Shown: one piece after another, positions 52,523 to 52,827 of the stretch
Position numbering within the stretch: the first letter of the stretch is position 1
How the letters are laid out: each line of letters opens with the position of its first letter
Assembly (NCBI GenBank): GCA_903835685.1
Contig: CAILNX010000020.1
Span: forward strand, 1-52,827
Direction of reading: 5' to 3'
DNA: 52,827 nucleotides
Source: an uncultured delta proteobacterium
GTDB lineage: Bacteria > Desulfobacterota > Desulfovibrionia > Desulfovibrionales > Desulfovibrionaceae
Made by a program: the position numbers and the translations under genes
The notes under the pieces: model-generated
Database searches by the model: none
Seen by the model: the letters and a program-made list of their open reading frames with translations, nothing else
What the model was told of the DNA's origin: nothing

Positions 52523-52732
52523 TCAGCCCCCGGCGACTGCTACGCTGGGGGCTGTTTTTTTGCCGAAGGGAATAACCTTCGCCAGTCCTCTGTTCTCGAA
52601 CACCTCCACCGCCGTCTTCAACTTCTCCGGGTCCAAGCCCAGCCGCTTCAGGTATTTCTCGGTTGTCGTCGCATTCTCATGGCGGAGGATGGCCTGGATC
52701 ATCGCCTGTACCGCACCCGGTTTCCTGGACAC
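52523..52732 (-). pseudogene. Tyrosine integrase, C-terminal remnant
   Basis: The 69 codons from a GTG at 52732 read the end of a phage-type integrase: VQAMIQAILRHENATTTEKY, in which the final tyrosine is the nucleophile position, followed by a long basic tail. The amino-terminal and core regions are absent; an in-frame TAA lies just upstream. It points towards tRNA-Glu, the usual place for an integrase next to its tRNA site. It is a leftover of a lost or disrupted element. Confidence 0.75.
52524..52561 (+). terminator. Terminator of the tRNA operon
   Basis: CAGCCCCC (52524-52531) pairs with GGGGGCTG (52547-52554) and seven T follow (52555-52561). It also overlaps the 3' end of the integrase remnant on the other strand. 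Confidence 0.85.
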
Positions 52733-52741
52733 AAGACTTTC

Positions 52742-52827
52742 TTACGCCGCCATCGGGAACACCTCTTGATTCAGCCGGTGCTGTCGGAGCTGTAAGGGGC
52801 TGAGAAAACCATTCTTTTCGACCAGCC
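52742..52827 (-). CDS. Unknown partial frame at the window edge
   Basis: Twenty-seven codons ending in TAA (52744-52742) read KNGFLSPLQLRQHRLNQE and on to VFPMAA. The frame is the same as that of the integrase remnant, separated by the stop. It may be the end of another mobile-element gene inserted in the integrase, or a degraded part of it. I do not recognise it, and it may be non-coding. Confidence 0.3.
   Translation of the reverse strand, partial: LVEKNGFLSPLQLRQHRLNQEVFPMAA

Overview
The window is GC-rich DNA from a sulfate-reducer-like deltaproteobacterium (Desulfobacterota), most likely Desulfovibrionaceae. The reasons are a NrfHA cytochrome c nitrite reductase pair of the Desulfovibrio type, a small Desulfovibrio-type ferredoxin, a MoeA protein fused to a periplasmic-binding-like domain, FolE2, a tad pilus locus and strong G/C third-position use. 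Assignments come from reading motifs and protein signatures; no database search was run.

Layout: 1-140 is the end of an IS1595-like insertion element, directly against folE2. 1053-3348 carries an orphan flagellar rod-like protein and motAB. 3437-8779 holds a PilZ protein divergent from an agmatine-based polyamine cluster (aguB, pyruvoyl arginine decarboxylase, a deoxyhypusine-synthase-like enzyme, aguA) and a thioesterase. 8813-9491 is a toxin-antitoxin pair whose promoter implies a leaderless mRNA. 9592-11679 holds a GAF/HD-GYP protein and a FecR-domain protein. 11960-21517 is the main tad (Flp pilus) operon on the minus strand. 21872-30734 holds a membrane PilZ protein, a glycine-zipper lipoprotein, a MEMO-family protein, a two-domain M16 peptidase, a small unknown protein and a fused radical SAM protein. 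30870-32118 is a DUF2971 / ParE / RHH-antitoxin operon. 32191-36061 pairs a sigma-54 response regulator with the missing tad minor pilins (TadE, TadG, TadE-like). 36221-39120 holds a cupin and ferredoxin divergent from nrfHA. 39206-43931 holds alanine dehydrogenase, a deacetylase, a PilZ protein, aroC and a YbjQ-like protein. 44047-48511 is a c-di-GMP cassette (hybrid kinase, HD-GYP regulator, YcgR-like PilZ). 48759-52187 holds a nuclease, an exported nitroreductase and moeA-PBP. 52296-52827 has tRNA-Gln, tRNA-Glu and integrase debris.

The strongest system-level observation is a split tad locus. The pilin/machine operon and the minor-pilin operon lie 12 kb apart. Each is preceded by a sigma-54 -24/-12 element, and in each case an AT-rich TGAT..TACAAT motif lies 30-31 bp upstream in the same orientation. 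A sigma-54 activator is divergent from the second operon. Four PilZ and two HD-GYP proteins suggest heavy cyclic-di-GMP control of motility and pili. A second theme is a set of AT-rich, purine/pyrimidine-biased palindromes at gene 3' ends, which look like an unusual class of (bidirectional) terminators.
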